64,000 bases of DNA from BOG-908 sp964242595 (GCA_964242595.1 CAXTBC010000005.1:1-64000); one strand, 5' to 3'; counted from the first letter of the stretch, positions 40,657 through 49,593 are shown. Numbers and translations: made by a program. Notes: generated from the letters alone by a model not told the origin.

Positions 40657-41723
40657 GGATACTGGTCTGGCAATGGGGCCGCTTCGGCGCCGGCCCGCGG
40701 GTGGCCACCGACTTCGCTGCCCTGTTCAACACGCTGCCTGGCACCGACGCCGCTCTGTCGCTGGCCGCGCGTGCGGAGATCCTGACCGGCCCGCACCGGC
40801 CGCGCTGCGAGCTGCCGGTGCCCACCTACGCCAGCGTCGCCGGCTATGCCGGCCGCGTGCTGCAGGCGCCGTTCTTCGTGCCCTGGCTGGTCCGCCGCAT
40901 CCGCGCCCTGCAGCCGGACGTGGCGCTGTGCGCCATGCCTGGACCGCTGGACCTGGCCATGCACGCCGCCCTGCGCCGGATGCGGGTGCCCTACGCGGTG
41001 GTGGTGCACGATGCCGACCTGCACCCTGGCGACGGCTACCCGCTGCAGATGGTCCTGCAGCGCCAGCTGCTGCGGCGCGCGGACGCACTGGTGGTGCTGT
41101 CCGACCACGTGGGAGACCGGCTGCGCGCGCTGGGGCTGACGCAGGGCCGGCCTGTGCTCAAGACCGGCCTGCCGCCGCACACGCTGGCCGAGCCGCCGCC
41201 GCCGCCGCGCGCCCATGGCGGCAAGCTGCGCCTGCTCTGCTTCGGCCGGCTGCTGCCCTACAAGGGGTTGGACCTGCTGGCCGATGCGCTGGCCATGGTG
41301 CTGCCGCGCCCCGACCTCGAGGTGCGCGTCGTGGGCACCGGGCCCGAAAGTGCCGCGCTGGCGTCTTTGCGTGGCCTGCCGGGCGTCAGCGTGGAGAACC
41401 GCTGGGTGCCGGAGGACGAGGTGGGCACGCTGATTGCCTGGTCTGACGCGATGGTACTGACCCATCGCGAGGCCAGCCAGAGCGGCGTGGCGGCCGCATC
41501 CGCGGCGGCCGGCCGCTGGACCGTCGCCACCAAGGTGGGCGGGCTGACCGAACAGTTGGCCGGCCACTCCGGGGCCCTGCTCTGCGACGTGGACGCACGC
41601 GCGGTGGCCGCCGCCTTTCTCAGGCTGCTCGACGACCCGCCGCCCTGCGGACCGGCGGTGGGCGACTGGCGGGCAGATGCCGGGCGGTTGGCCGCGGCCT
41701 TGCAGGGCGTGGTGAAGCGGTAA
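40653..41723 (+). CDS. glycosyltransferase, GT4 family
   Basis: GTG 40653 (VRILVWQWGRFGAGPRVATDF) overlaps the previous TGA as GTGA; 356 residues. The N-terminal loop is GRFGAGPRVATD; the middle has VVVHDADLHPGDGYPLQM; the donor domain has LRLLCFGRLLPYKGLDLLADAL, VGTGPESAAL and SDAMVLTHREASQSGVAAAS. The second donor-site Glu of the usual E-x7-E is not obvious, so specificity may be unusual. The second gene of a GT4 pair, followed by family-1 copy K. Confidence 0.88.
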   Translation: MRILVWQWGRFGAGPRVATDFAALFNTLPGTDAALSLAARAEILTGPHRPRCELPVPTYASVAGYAGRVLQAPFFVPWLVRRIRALQPDVALCAMPGPLDLAMHAALRRMRVPYAVVVHDADLHPGDGYPLQMVLQRQLLRRADALVVLSDHVGDRLRALGLTQGRPVLKTGLPPHTLAEPPPPPRAHGGKLRLLCFGRLLPYKGLDLLADALAMVLPRPDLEVRVVGTGPESAALASLRGLPGVSVENRWVPEDEVGTLIAWSDAMVLTHREASQSGVAAASAAAGRWTVATKVGGLTEQLAGHSGALLCDVDARAVAAAFLRLLDDPPPCGPAVGDWRADAGRLAAALQGVVKR

Positions 41724-41785
41724 AGCAAGGAAAGCAGTTCTTTTCGGGGAAAGAACCAAAAAGCTTTTGCTCCCTGTCGGGTGAT
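41724..41785. repeat. family-1 repeat, copy K (single left arm)
   Basis: AAGCAGTTCTTTTCGGGGAAAGAACC hairpin (loop variant CGGG), then AAAAAGCTTTTG and CTCCCTGTCGGGTG. Immediately after the GT4 stop; no right arm. Confidence 0.8.
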
Positions 41786-41803
41786 GCCGGAGAGGGCCGC
41801 GCT

Positions 41804-42817
41804 TCAACCGAACACTCGCCCTCGCACCGACACGCCCGCGCCGATCCTGGCCTGCACCGCGTCGTAGACTATCATGTCCTCGGCGATCAGCGCCTCGACC
41901 AGCGCGCGGTTTGCGGCGCCGGCCGTCTTCGGCGTGAACTGCCTGGCGGCGGGCCGTGTGCGCGACGCCGCCAGCAGCCCGAACCGCTGGCGCAGCCAGG
42001 CCGGCGTGTGCGCCTCGTCGGTCACCTCGATGTCGGTGTGCACCATGGTTTCCAGCGCCGAGGTCGCGGTGCCGCGGCCCAGCGCGTGGCATAGCGGGTT
42101 CGGCGTGGCAGCACGCAGGTAGTGGCCGGCCAGCGCCGCGCGGTCGCCCGACGCGGCGCTGGCGCCGCCCGTTAAAGCTTCCGTGTCGGCCGTCGAGACG
42201 ACTTCCGCGCCGTCCGGCACGGCCGCACCCGCCAACTGAGCGGAAACCGTCGCATAGGCGAGGTCGCGCGGGTGGCGCAGCGCGGTGAACACGTCGTCCT
42301 CGAAGCGCACGAGGTTGCGGTCGAGGTACCAGTGCAGCGGCGTCTCGCCCCACAGCGCGATGCTGTCGGCCAGCTCCACGCCGGCCGCGAACTGCTGGAG
42401 GTGCCGGAACAGGTCCGGTTTGGCTGTCGCCTTCGTCTCGCACAGCGCCTCGTGCAGCGCTGGCGCCCGGCGGGCGAGCGCGGCCGCCAGGCGTCCATCC
42501 GCCCATCCCGGCGATTGCACGAAGATCAGCCGGCGCTTGTCGGGGAACGCCCCCAGCACGATCTCGCGCAGCCTGACCTGGAACTCGTTGCCGTTGAGCG
42601 CCTGCAGCGTGGCCGCGCGCGCGTTGAAGCCCGGCCCGTCCAGCGCGACCGCGGCTCCGGGTGGGCGCCCTAGCGTGTTGAAGTAGATCTGCCGGCGGGT
42701 GACTCCGGTGAAGTCGATCCGGTCCGTCAACGAAGCCAGGCCGGAGGGAGCAGAGTAGAGCGCGAACGCCAGCAGCATCTGCCTGACGTTGACGGGGGCG
42801 GGCACGACCTGGACCAT
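41804..42817 (-). CDS. putative sulfotransferase-like protein
   Basis: 337 residues, cytosolic. A strand-loop reading RRLIFVQSPGWADGRLAAAL (about 94-113) sits where sulfotransferases bind the PAPS 5'-phosphosulfate, and DDVFTALRHPRDLAYATVSA (about 173-192) matches the 3'-phosphate motif (R-x-P-R-D-x4-S). The 5' loop lacks the standard PKT/PRSGT text, so the call is tentative. Its location between glycosyltransferases and near other sulfotransferases supports a role in glycan modification. Another possibility is a sugar-phosphate transferase of unknown type. Confidence 0.5.
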   Translation of the reverse strand: MVQVVPAPVNVRQMLLAFALYSAPSGLASLTDRIDFTGVTRRQIYFNTLGRPPGAAVALDGPGFNARAATLQALNGNEFQVRLREIVLGAFPDKRRLIFVQSPGWADGRLAAALARRAPALHEALCETKATAKPDLFRHLQQFAAGVELADSIALWGETPLHWYLDRNLVRFEDDVFTALRHPRDLAYATVSAQLAGAAVPDGAEVVSTADTEALTGGASAASGDRAALAGHYLRAATPNPLCHALGRGTATSALETMVHTDIEVTDEAHTPAWLRQRFGLLAASRTRPAARQFTPKTAGAANRALVEALIAEDMIVYDAVQARIGAGVSVRGRVFG

Positions 42818-42990
42818 GGCTGTCTCATGCCATTGGCGCGCCCGTCCGGTAAGCGATCGGTGCTGCTACTCGTAAAAATTTCATAAAATTCCTCAGCCGG
42901 CCGGGGATGCCGCTCGACAAACCGCGTGGCCAGCTTATTCAGCCGCAGCAGGTGATTCACACCATCAGACTGGAACGTTCACTCATCAGG
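42818..42990. other. intergenic stretch upstream of the sulfotransferase-like gene
   Basis: Lower-GC spacer. A reverse frame from 42960 reads MNHLLRLNKLATRFVERHPR then PAEEFYEIFTSS before turning to shadow-like text. It could be a short lost 5' coding piece of the 41804-42817 gene in another frame, but I cannot prove it. Confidence 0.3.
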
Positions 42991-43119
42991 AAGGCCAGGG
43001 GCTCTGCCCCTGGACCCCGCTAAGGACAAGTCCTTAGAGGCTGTTCGTAGAAGATCCTTAATGGACGGGGGTCTGGGGCCTCGAGGCCCCAGCGGGGTTT
43101 GGGGCAGAGCCCCACGCTT
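42991..43119. repeat. family-2 GC-rich palindromic repeat (full length)
   Basis: AAGGCCAGGGGCTCTGCCCC, then GGACCCCGCTAAGGACAAGT, a variable middle, TCTGGGGCCTCGAGGCCCCA and GCGGGGTTTGGGGCAGAGCC. A GTTGGTATAAGGTGTCTG tail at about 43144-43161 also follows the copy at 27247, in the same strand sense. Confidence 0.9.
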
Positions 43120-43277
43120 ATCTGCAGGTCAAGCTTTCCGGGCGTTGGTATAAGGTGTCTGCTCGACACAATCCTTGATGGCCGGCGAGCACGTGTCCGT
43201 TGCGTTGCGTGTCAAACCACGCTGCTGACCCGCCAGGAAGGCCAGAGTTCTTTCGCCAGCCTTTGAGGGGCTTCACC

Positions 43278-44243
43278 ATGCGCCTGACCCTACGCCTCGC
43301 CGCCGCCCTCCTTGCCGCCGCCGTGACGGCTCCGCTGCCCGCCGCCGCGGCGCAGTTCTGGCTGGCTGGACGCGACCCGGTAGACCAGAGCGTCAAAGGC
43401 GGCGGCCCCACGGACTACATGGACCTGTTCGCACCCGGCGCCGCGTGGACGCAGGCCGAGAGCCGGCTCTCGGTGTTCAAGGTCTCCGCCCAATTCATCC
43501 TGCGCTCGTCGGACGACACGTTGCGTGCCGTGGTGGGCAGCCTGCACCAGCATCACGTGGCCTTCGCGGTGGAGATGGGCGCGGTGCTGCGCTCGGCAGA
43601 GTGCGGCGGCGGCGAGGGCTTCGCGCCGCCCGGGCTGATCGACAGGGTGGCCGGCCGCCTGCAGCGCCTGGGGCTGGGGCTGGACGTGTGGGCCATGGAC
43701 GAGCCCTTGTGGTTCGGCCACGTCAAGAGCTGGGGTCGTAACGAGTGCACCTACCCGGTGGACGTGGTGGCGCAACGCGTGGCAGCCAACGTGGCATCGA
43801 TGCGGCAGCATTTTCCCGCCGTGCGGATCGGTGACATCGAGGTGGTGGCCGCCGAGCGCATCGACCCGCGCCAGTTGCTGGCCGACTACGCTGCTTTCAC
43901 CGAAGATTTCGAGCGGCTGACCGGGCAGAAGCTGGCCTTCTTCCACTTCGACGTCGCCTGGCGAGGACAGGGCGCGCGCCTGGTGGCGCCGCTGAACCGA
44001 GAGTTACGCGGGCTCGGCGTGCGCACCGGCATCATCTTCGGCGGCGGGCTCCAGGATCCCTCGGACGAAGCCTGGGTGGCGCACGGCCTGCAGACCATGC
44101 AGGACGTCGAGTCCGACCCCGCCACCCGGCCGGACGACGTTATCGTGCAGTCCTGGCAGGATTTGCCCAGCCGCATGCTGCCCGAGACGCAGCCGGGCTC
44201 CTACACCTACATGTTGCGGGAAGCCGAAGCCTTGGCGCGATGA
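43278..44243 (+). CDS. secreted glycoside-hydrolase-like protein
   Basis: From the ATG at 43278 (GAGGGG 9 bases before) 321 residues with a signal peptide (MRLTLRLAAALLAAAVTAPL). The mature part alternates strands and helices in the manner of a TIM barrel, with acidic residues at strand ends (VWAMDEPLWFGHV; IGDIEVVAAERIDP; FFHFDVAWRG; IIFGGGLQDPSD). These resemble glycosidase active-site patterns but I cannot name a GH family. It overlaps the following GT61 gene by four bases (ATGA), so a role in processing the glycan made here is likely. Confidence 0.65.
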   Translation: MRLTLRLAAALLAAAVTAPLPAAAAQFWLAGRDPVDQSVKGGGPTDYMDLFAPGAAWTQAESRLSVFKVSAQFILRSSDDTLRAVVGSLHQHHVAFAVEMGAVLRSAECGGGEGFAPPGLIDRVAGRLQRLGLGLDVWAMDEPLWFGHVKSWGRNECTYPVDVVAQRVAANVASMRQHFPAVRIGDIEVVAAERIDPRQLLADYAAFTEDFERLTGQKLAFFHFDVAWRGQGARLVAPLNRELRGLGVRTGIIFGGGLQDPSDEAWVAHGLQTMQDVESDPATRPDDVIVQSWQDLPSRMLPETQPGSYTYMLREAEALAR

Positions 44244-45427
44244 GCACGGCGCGGCTGCCGGTGGCTGCCAGGCCCGGCGGGCCCGCGGCCGACCGGATCC
44301 CGGTGCCCACGGTGCGGCTGAACGCCCACGCCACCTTCACCGAACTCTCGCCCGCCAGGCACGTCCTGCCAGCGCCACCGCGTTTCCAGTTCGGCACCTG
44401 CCCCGGCGAACTCTCCGCCTTCCTGTTCGCCCGCACGCGCCTGCAGGCCTGCGGCATCCACGTGGCGCACGGCCTGGTGGTCGGCGCCGGGCTGCTGCTG
44501 AGCGCCGGTGGCGAGCTCGTCGAGGCACCGTCGCTGAACTGGCAGAACCTGCACGTGGCCGAGGCGCTGGCGCGCCACGGCCGCCCGGACGCCGCCCCGC
44601 CGCGTCGTGTGGGTAGCCGCTGCGCGCTCATCATCACCCCCGGCTACGCCATCTACGGCCACTGGCTGGCCGACATGCTGCCCAGGCTGGGCCAGCTCGC
44701 GGCCGCCGGCTACGACCTCGACAGCCTGACCTACCTCATCCCCCACGACGTGCCGGCCTTCGGGCTGGAACTGCTGCGCCTGCTCGGCCTCGGCGAGGAC
44801 CGCCTGCTGCGGCTCGAGCCGGGCGCGCCGGTGCAGCCCGACGAGCTGCTGCTGCCCACCTTTCCGCATAACGGCCGACAATTCATGGAGCCGATGGCCT
44901 ACGCCGCCGGCGTGCTGCGCGCCAGGATCGAAGCGCGGCACGGTAGGCTGCAGACGGAGGGCACGCCCGCCAGCATCCTGGTCTCCCGCCGCCGCATCCC
45001 CGCCCGCCCGCTGGAGAACCGCGACGCCTTCGAGGCGATGGCGGTGCAGCACGGCTTCACCGTGGTGCACCCGCAGACCCTGCCGGTGCTCGACCAGCTG
45101 CGCCTGTTCGCCGGTGCCCGCGAGATCATCGGCGAGTACGGCTCCGCCCTGCACGCCAGCCTGTTCTCGCCGCCAGGCACCGTGGTGTGTGCGCTCCGCG
45201 GCATGCTGCGCCATCCGGCCCTGATCCAGAGCGGCATCGGCGACGCGCTGGACCAGCCGACCGGCTACCTGTTCTGCCCTGCCGGCCAGTCCGGCAAGGC
45301 CAACAGCCTGGCCGTCGACCCCGACGACCTGCGCGCCTGCTTGGACATTGTGTTCAGCCCGAAACGCCCCATGCTCGCGCCCCTGCCCGAACAGTCACGT
45401 TCCGCAGCACCGTCCAGGACGCCCTGA
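44240..45427 (+). CDS. glycosyltransferase family 61 (DUF563)
   Basis: 395 residues, no signal peptide. GT61 landmarks are AIYGHWLADMLPRLGQLAA (His-Trp of the conserved strand), LVSRRRIPARPLENRDAF, and EIIGEYGSALHASLFSPPGT with its G-x-x-L-x-N-like core. Such enzymes transfer pentoses or hexosamines in plants and bacteria. It starts within the ATGA overlap with the secreted hydrolase and ends in a TGATG overlap with the sulfotransferase, a tight operon. Confidence 0.88.
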   Translation: MSTARLPVAARPGGPAADRIPVPTVRLNAHATFTELSPARHVLPAPPRFQFGTCPGELSAFLFARTRLQACGIHVAHGLVVGAGLLLSAGGELVEAPSLNWQNLHVAEALARHGRPDAAPPRRVGSRCALIITPGYAIYGHWLADMLPRLGQLAAAGYDLDSLTYLIPHDVPAFGLELLRLLGLGEDRLLRLEPGAPVQPDELLLPTFPHNGRQFMEPMAYAAGVLRARIEARHGRLQTEGTPASILVSRRRIPARPLENRDAFEAMAVQHGFTVVHPQTLPVLDQLRLFAGAREIIGEYGSALHASLFSPPGTVVCALRGMLRHPALIQSGIGDALDQPTGYLFCPAGQSGKANSLAVDPDDLRACLDIVFSPKRPMLAPLPEQSRSAAPSRTP

Positions 45428-46044
45428 TGCCGCTGTTCACCCGCCAGGACCGCTCGGTGCTCTACATTCACGTGCCGAAGACCGGCGGCACGTCGGTGGA
45501 GCACTTCCTGACCGCGAACGGCTTTGCGGCCGAGTACCTCGACGCCGGCGGCGCCGGGTCCCTCAATTCCTACCGGCGCTGCCCGCCGCAGCACATGCAC
45601 GCCCAGCAGCTCATGGCGATCCTGCGTCCCTGGCGTTGCGGCTACGTGTTCGCCACCGTGCGCGAGCCGCTGGCCCGCATCGTCTCGGAGTACCGGATGC
45701 GCGCGCGCACCCAGGACGGCTTCCCGCGCCTGCCCGCCTGGGTGGACCAGAGCCTGAAGCGCTACGCCGAGGATCCCTACATTTTCGAGAACCACCTGCG
45801 GCCCCAGGTGGAGTTCATCATCCCCGGGTGCGACGTGTTCCGGCAGGAGGACGGCATCGGCGCCGGGCTTGTCGAACGGATCGAGGCGCGGCTGGACACC
45901 GTTCTGGAACGCCGGACCTTCGCCCATGCCAGGCCACTGCGCCAAGTAACGGTGCCGCCGGAGGACGTGGACGCGGTGCGCGCCCGCGTGCGCGACGCGT
46001 ATTGGCAGGACTACGCCGCCTTCTACCCGGCCGCTGGCGGCTGA
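45427..46044 (+). CDS. sulfotransferase family 2 protein
   Basis: 205 residues. The PAPS 5'-phosphosulfate loop is exact (LYIHVPKTGGTSVEHFL, about residues 11-27) and the 3'-phosphate strand reads YVFATVREPLARIVSEYRM. It transfers sulfate from PAPS, probably to a sugar hydroxyl. At 205 residues it is short for the family (250-300). The start is the ATG at 45427, overlapping the GT61 stop. Confidence 0.88.
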   Translation: MPLFTRQDRSVLYIHVPKTGGTSVEHFLTANGFAAEYLDAGGAGSLNSYRRCPPQHMHAQQLMAILRPWRCGYVFATVREPLARIVSEYRMRARTQDGFPRLPAWVDQSLKRYAEDPYIFENHLRPQVEFIIPGCDVFRQEDGIGAGLVERIEARLDTVLERRTFAHARPLRQVTVPPEDVDAVRARVRDAYWQDYAAFYPAAGG

Positions 46045-46068
46045 GCCGAGGGCAGGAGGGTCACGGCC

Positions 46069-47034
46069 GTGATACGCAGCATTCTTCGCCTGTTCCGACG
46101 CGACGGCAGAGTGGCGGTAGAGCCTGAGCCCGAAGCTGAGCGTGCGCCGGAACCGGAGCCGCAGGCCGAAGCGGCCGCTCCGCTTGCGGACGCCGGAGAG
46201 GCGTCCGACTACCTGCCGGATCGGTTCGCGCTGCTGGCGGTGATCAACAAGGTCGGCTCCGTGGAGCACTACTTCCACTTCGTGCTGGGCTACGTGGCCC
46301 CGCTCCTGCTGCGTGAGGCCGTGTCTCCGCCCGGGCTGACCTGCCTGGTCCGCTCTTGCGGCCCGCTGGACCGTATGTTTGCCGAACTCGGCCTGGCGGA
46401 CATCCGGCAAGTTCCCAAGGCGGACTGGCGCGACCGGCGCGAGAGCGGCCGCTACAAGGTCCATAGCATATACGGCCAGGACCGGCCGGAAGACTACGAT
46501 CCTGTCGCCCTGGCCCGGCTGCGCGTGCTGATGCTGGAGCGCCTGGCCGTGATGCCGCCGGACCGTCCTGCGCAGGTGCTGCTCGTCAACCGCGGCCGCT
46601 CGCCGGACGCCTACCAGGCCACGGAGGTCGAAAACCCTACCTCGGCGAATTTGCGCCGGTCGGTGCCCAACATGGCCGAGGTCGCCGCGGCACTGACGCA
46701 GGCCGGCACCGCGTGCCGGCTGGTGGAGCTGGAGGAGACCACGTTGCGCGCGCAGGTTGTGCTGTTCGCCGCCACATCCACGCTGGTGGCCCAGCACGGT
46801 GCCGCCCTGGTGAACATGGTGTGGATGGCGCCCGGCGGGCTGGTCGTGGAGATCCTGCCGGAGGTTGGGCGCGCAGCACGCATCTTCCCCATGCTGGCGG
46901 CGGCGTGCGGGCATCGCTACGTCAGCGTGGCGCAACGCAACCTACACGCGCCTGCCGATGTTGCGGCTGTGGTGGACGCGGTTGGACCTGCAGGCAAGCA
47001 TGGGGCTCTGCCCCAAACCCCGCTGGGGCCTTGA
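46069..47034 (+). CDS. glycosyltransferase family 61 with repeat-encoded C-terminus
   Basis: Starts at GTG 46069 behind a strong AGGAGGG at 46054-46060. 321 residues: a basic N-terminus, an acidic Glu/Pro-rich linker (about 16-45), then a GT61 domain with HYFHFVLGYVAPLLLREA, LVNRGRSPDAY and the signature LVAQHGAALVNMVWMAPGGLV. The last dozen residues (KHGALPQTPLGP) and the stop codon come from a family-2 repeat inserted at the 3' end, so the native tail is lost or was replaced. Confidence 0.85.
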   Translation: MIRSILRLFRRDGRVAVEPEPEAERAPEPEPQAEAAAPLADAGEASDYLPDRFALLAVINKVGSVEHYFHFVLGYVAPLLLREAVSPPGLTCLVRSCGPLDRMFAELGLADIRQVPKADWRDRRESGRYKVHSIYGQDRPEDYDPVALARLRVLMLERLAVMPPDRPAQVLLVNRGRSPDAYQATEVENPTSANLRRSVPNMAEVAAALTQAGTACRLVELEETTLRAQVVLFAATSTLVAQHGAALVNMVWMAPGGLVVEILPEVGRAARIFPMLAAACGHRYVSVAQRNLHAPADVAAVVDAVGPAGKHGALPQTPLGP

Positions 47035-47106
47035 GGCCCCAGACCCCCCATCTGTTAGGCCTCTCTTATGAACGGCTTTTGAGGACTTGTCCTTAGCGGG
47101 GTCCAG
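46993..47106. repeat. family-2 GC-rich palindromic repeat (reversed) at the 3' end of a gene
   Basis: GCAAGCATGGGGCTCTGCCC, AAACCCCGCTGGGGCC, CTTGAGGCCCCAGACC, variable middle, then AGGACTTGTCCTTAGCGGGG. Its first 42 bases are translated as the C-terminus of the GT61 gene. Confidence 0.9.
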
Positions 47107-47242
47107 TTTACCAGCAGGGACTCCGCTTCGGCCGCGTTCATGCGCATGGGTCCGTCGACACAGTTTGAAAAGACCTGTTGCAACGGCTGAAACAGCCGGC
47201 ACCCATACTCTCCTTGTCACCGAGTTGAACAAGGAGGTTTCC

Positions 47243-47542
47243 ATGGTCGATCTGAAGAGGTTCATCCTGGGCGGCATGGTCATCGCGGCGTTGGCCGTGC
47301 CGCTTCTGGCACCCGCGCCGGCGCAGGCCTGGTACGCGCACCCTGGCTACGGCTGGCATGGCGGCTACGGCTGGCACGGTGGCTGGGGTTGGCATGGCGG
47401 CTGGGGCCTGCGCGGCGGAGTGGTCGTCGGTGGCCCGGTGGTCGTCGGTCCGCGGGTGGCCTACGCTGCGCCATACCGCTTCATCCCCGGCCACTACACG
47501 CCCTACGGCGCTTTCGTGGCGCCGCACTGGGGTTACTACTGA
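47243..47542 (+). CDS. small secreted Gly/His/Trp-rich protein
   Basis: From the ATG at 47243 with AAGGAGG at 47231-47237, 99 residues. The signal peptide (MVDLKRFILGGMVIAALAVP LL...AQA) is followed by tandem GYGWHGG/GWGWHGG repeats (about 35-56), a valine/glycine strand (GGVVVGGPVVVGPRV) and an aromatic tail ending APHWGYY. Similar small envelope proteins occur in alphaproteobacteria; His and aromatic residues could bind metal or glycan. Function unknown. Monocistronic. Confidence 0.8.
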   Translation: MVDLKRFILGGMVIAALAVPLLAPAPAQAWYAHPGYGWHGGYGWHGGWGWHGGWGLRGGVVVGGPVVVGPRVAYAAPYRFIPGHYTPYGAFVAPHWGYY

Positions 47543-47597
47543 CTCGGAGGGCTTGGCAGCCGAGTCGGCTAAACAGACCCAAACCCTGCCGGCTCCG

Positions 47598-48458
47598 TCA
47601 GGCCGTCCCACCCTCGGGATTGCCGAATAGCTGGGTGAGGCTCACCTGGCCGCTGCCCGGCCGCAACGCTTGCGGCTGGGAAGCGGCGGGTGCCCACCCG
47701 GTCAGCATGGCCAGGCGCAGCCGGACGGTACTGCGTCCGTCGCGTACGGGAAGGCCGGCCAACGCGGCCGCCATCAGGTTGCGCGGTGGTGTGCGCCTGT
47801 CGCGCATCGCCACGGCGTTGGTCTCGCCGGCGGCCCGCAGGTCGCGCGGCAGGTCGAGCGGGTCGGCGTAGAGCAGCTCGATCTCGTCGGCATCGGCCAC
47901 CGGCAGGGCGAAGCCGGCGCGCTGTAGCAGCGCCGCGCAATCCCGCAAGTCAGGGAATGGGGAGATGCGCGGCGCCGCACCCCCCGTCAGCAGCGACTCC
48001 GTCTGCGTGAGCGCGGCGCGCCAAGCATCCAACGTGCCCAAAGCCGGCAGGCTGGCCAGCAGCAGCCCGTCCGGCCGCAACGCCAAGCGGAGCTGGATCA
48101 GCGCGCCCGGTAAGTCGTTCACCCAGTGCAGCGCGAGGTTGGCCACCACCAAGTCGAACGCGCCGTGGGCGAAGGGCAGGGCCTCCTCGTCGCCGGCCAC
48201 CGCCGGGCCGCCGCAGAGCGCGGCCATGCGGGGCGATAGGTCCAGGCTGACGCAGCCGATGCCGCGGGCGCGCAGCTTCGGCGCCACCACGCCCCGCCCG
48301 CCCACATCCAGCGCCTGGGTGAAGCGGTGCGTGGTGTCGTCCAGCCGATCCAGCAGCCGGTCTGCCACCTCGGCCAGGATCGGCTGCACGCGAGCGACCA
48401 GGGGGGCGGCGCGCGCCCTGTGCAGGCGTACGGCGCGGCGGTCGAAGATGTCGATCAT
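47598..48458 (-). CDS. BioC/NDUFAF5-like SAM methyltransferase
   Basis: From the ATG at 48458 (MIDIFDRRAVRLHRARAAPL) 286 residues; the longer frame runs back through family-1 copy L and comF antisense. MIDIFDRRAVRLHRARAA is the typical opening of the group, followed by ALDVGGRGVVAPKLRARG (motif I, with GGRG), EEALPFAHGAFDLVVANLAL and HWVNDLPGALIQLRLALRPD. It is related to BioC (malonyl-ACP methylation) and to the complex I assembly factor NDUFAF5. The next gene, divergent, is comF, a pairing common in alphaproteobacteria. Confidence 0.85.
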   Translation of the reverse strand: MIDIFDRRAVRLHRARAAPLVARVQPILAEVADRLLDRLDDTTHRFTQALDVGGRGVVAPKLRARGIGCVSLDLSPRMAALCGGPAVAGDEEALPFAHGAFDLVVANLALHWVNDLPGALIQLRLALRPDGLLLASLPALGTLDAWRAALTQTESLLTGGAAPRISPFPDLRDCAALLQRAGFALPVADADEIELLYADPLDLPRDLRAAGETNAVAMRDRRTPPRNLMAAALAGLPVRDGRSTVRLRLAMLTGWAPAASQPQALRPGSGQVSLTQLFGNPEGGTA

Positions 48459-48462
48459 GAAG

Positions 48463-48597
48463 GTAGCAAGCAGTTCTTTTTCGGGAAAAAGAACCAGAAA
48501 GCTTTTGCTTCCTGTCGGGTGTTGCAGAGGTATGCGCGCCCAGTGAGTAAAAGTTTTTTGCTTCTTTTTTTCAAAAAAGAAGTCCTTCCTTGCTCCT
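48463..48597. repeat. family-1 repeat, copy L (two arms)
   Basis: Left arm AAGCAGTTCTTTTTCGGGAA AAAGAACC hairpin then GAAAGCTTTTG, spacer with CCTGTCGGGTG, right arm AAAAGTTTTTTGC with a TTCTTTTTTTCAAAAAAGAAG hairpin. It lies between the divergent methyltransferase and comF starts, unlike most copies, which sit at a 3' end. Confidence 0.88.
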
Positions 48598-48599
48598 TG

Positions 48600-49352
48600 A
48601 TGCTCACCGCCATCCTCGACACCCTGCTCCCTCCAACCTGCGCCGCCTGCGACGAGCCGGTCACCGCGCCCGGCCAGCTTTGCGGCGCCTGTTTCGGCGG
48701 CCTCAGCTTCATCACCGCCCCGCTCTGCCATAGCTGCGGCCTGCCGGCCGCCGTGCAAGGCGCCCCAGCCTGCCCCACCTGCCACTCCGCCCCGCCGCCC
48801 TGGGGCGCCGCGCGCGCGGCGATGCTGTACGACGCAGCCTCGCAGCGCCTGGTGCTGCCGTTCAAGCACGCCGACCGCACAGAGCTGGCCACAGCCCTGG
48901 CGCTACACATGCAGCGTGCCGGGGCCGTCCTGCTGGCGCGTGCGGACCTGCTGGTGCCGGTGCCGCTGCACCGCTGGCGGCTGCTGCACCGTCGCTACAA
49001 CCAGGCGGCCCTGCTGGCGCGCGCACTCGCCCGGCGCACCGGCCGGCCGACGCTGCCCGACGCGCTGCGCCGCACCCGCGTCACCCAGTCCTTGCGCAAC
49101 CTGCCCGCTGCACGGCGCGCCAGCTTGCTGATGGGTGCGGTGACGGTGCGGCCCGGCCGCGCCGCCGCCATCGCCGGCCGCCGCATCCTGCTGATCGATG
49201 ACGTGCTCACGTCCGGGGCCACCGCACGCGCCTGCACGCAGGCCCTTCTTGACGCCGGGGCTGCGAGCATCGACGTGCTGGTAGCGTGCCGTGTGGCCGA
49301 CCCGCGCCACGAGACCATACCTTCAGCAGGACCAGACGATGACGACGATTGA
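48600..49352 (+). CDS. comF: ComF family protein (phosphoribosyltransferase-like)
   Basis: 250 residues. The N-terminal zinc-ribbon-like region has Cys pairs CAACDEPV, CGACFGGL, CHSCGLP and CPTCHS; the PRTase domain has LLVPVPLHRWRLLHRRYNQA and the PRPP loop RRILLIDDVLTSGATARAC. ComF proteins act in DNA uptake or purine-related metabolism; the exact role in alphaproteobacteria is unknown. The ATG at 48600 directly follows family-1 copy L. The 3' end overlaps grxC by 14 bases. Confidence 0.92.
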   Translation: MLTAILDTLLPPTCAACDEPVTAPGQLCGACFGGLSFITAPLCHSCGLPAAVQGAPACPTCHSAPPPWGAARAAMLYDAASQRLVLPFKHADRTELATALALHMQRAGAVLLARADLLVPVPLHRWRLLHRRYNQAALLARALARRTGRPTLPDALRRTRVTQSLRNLPAARRASLLMGAVTVRPGRAAAIAGRRILLIDDVLTSGATARACTQALLDAGAASIDVLVACRVADPRHETIPSAGPDDDDD

Positions 49353-49593
49353 AATCTACACCCAGCCGTTCTGCCCTTACTGCGCGCGCGCGCTGAACCT
49401 GCTGACCAGGAAGGGCGTGGCCTTCAAGGAGATCGAGGCGCCGGGCGGGTCGCCGGCGCGCGAGGAAGCGCGCAACCGCTCCGGCGGCCGCACCTCGGTG
49501 CCGCAGGTTTTCATCGGCGGCGCCCATGTTGGCGGCAGCGACGACCTGGCCGCGCTGGAGAGCGCGGGCAAGCTGGACGCCATGCTCGCCTAG
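49339..49593 (+). CDS. grxC: glutaredoxin 3
   Basis: 84 residues from the ATG at 49339. Dithiol active site CPYC (IYTQPFCPYCARALNLL), the cis-Pro loop TSVPQVFIGGAHVGGSDDL and the glutathione-binding GG are all in place. It reduces disulfides with glutathione in the cytosol. Its start lies within the comF 3' end; the comF-grxC-DUF1178 order is typical for the class. Confidence 0.95.
   Translation: MTTIEIYTQPFCPYCARALNLLTRKGVAFKEIEAPGGSPAREEARNRSGGRTSVPQVFIGGAHVGGSDDLAALESAGKLDAMLA

Noticed and set aside
34453..47034. Complete Wzx/Wzy or ABC-dependent polysaccharide export cluster
   Set aside because: No flippase, polymerase, chain-length or ABC export gene is recognisable; only transferases and modifying enzymes are present.
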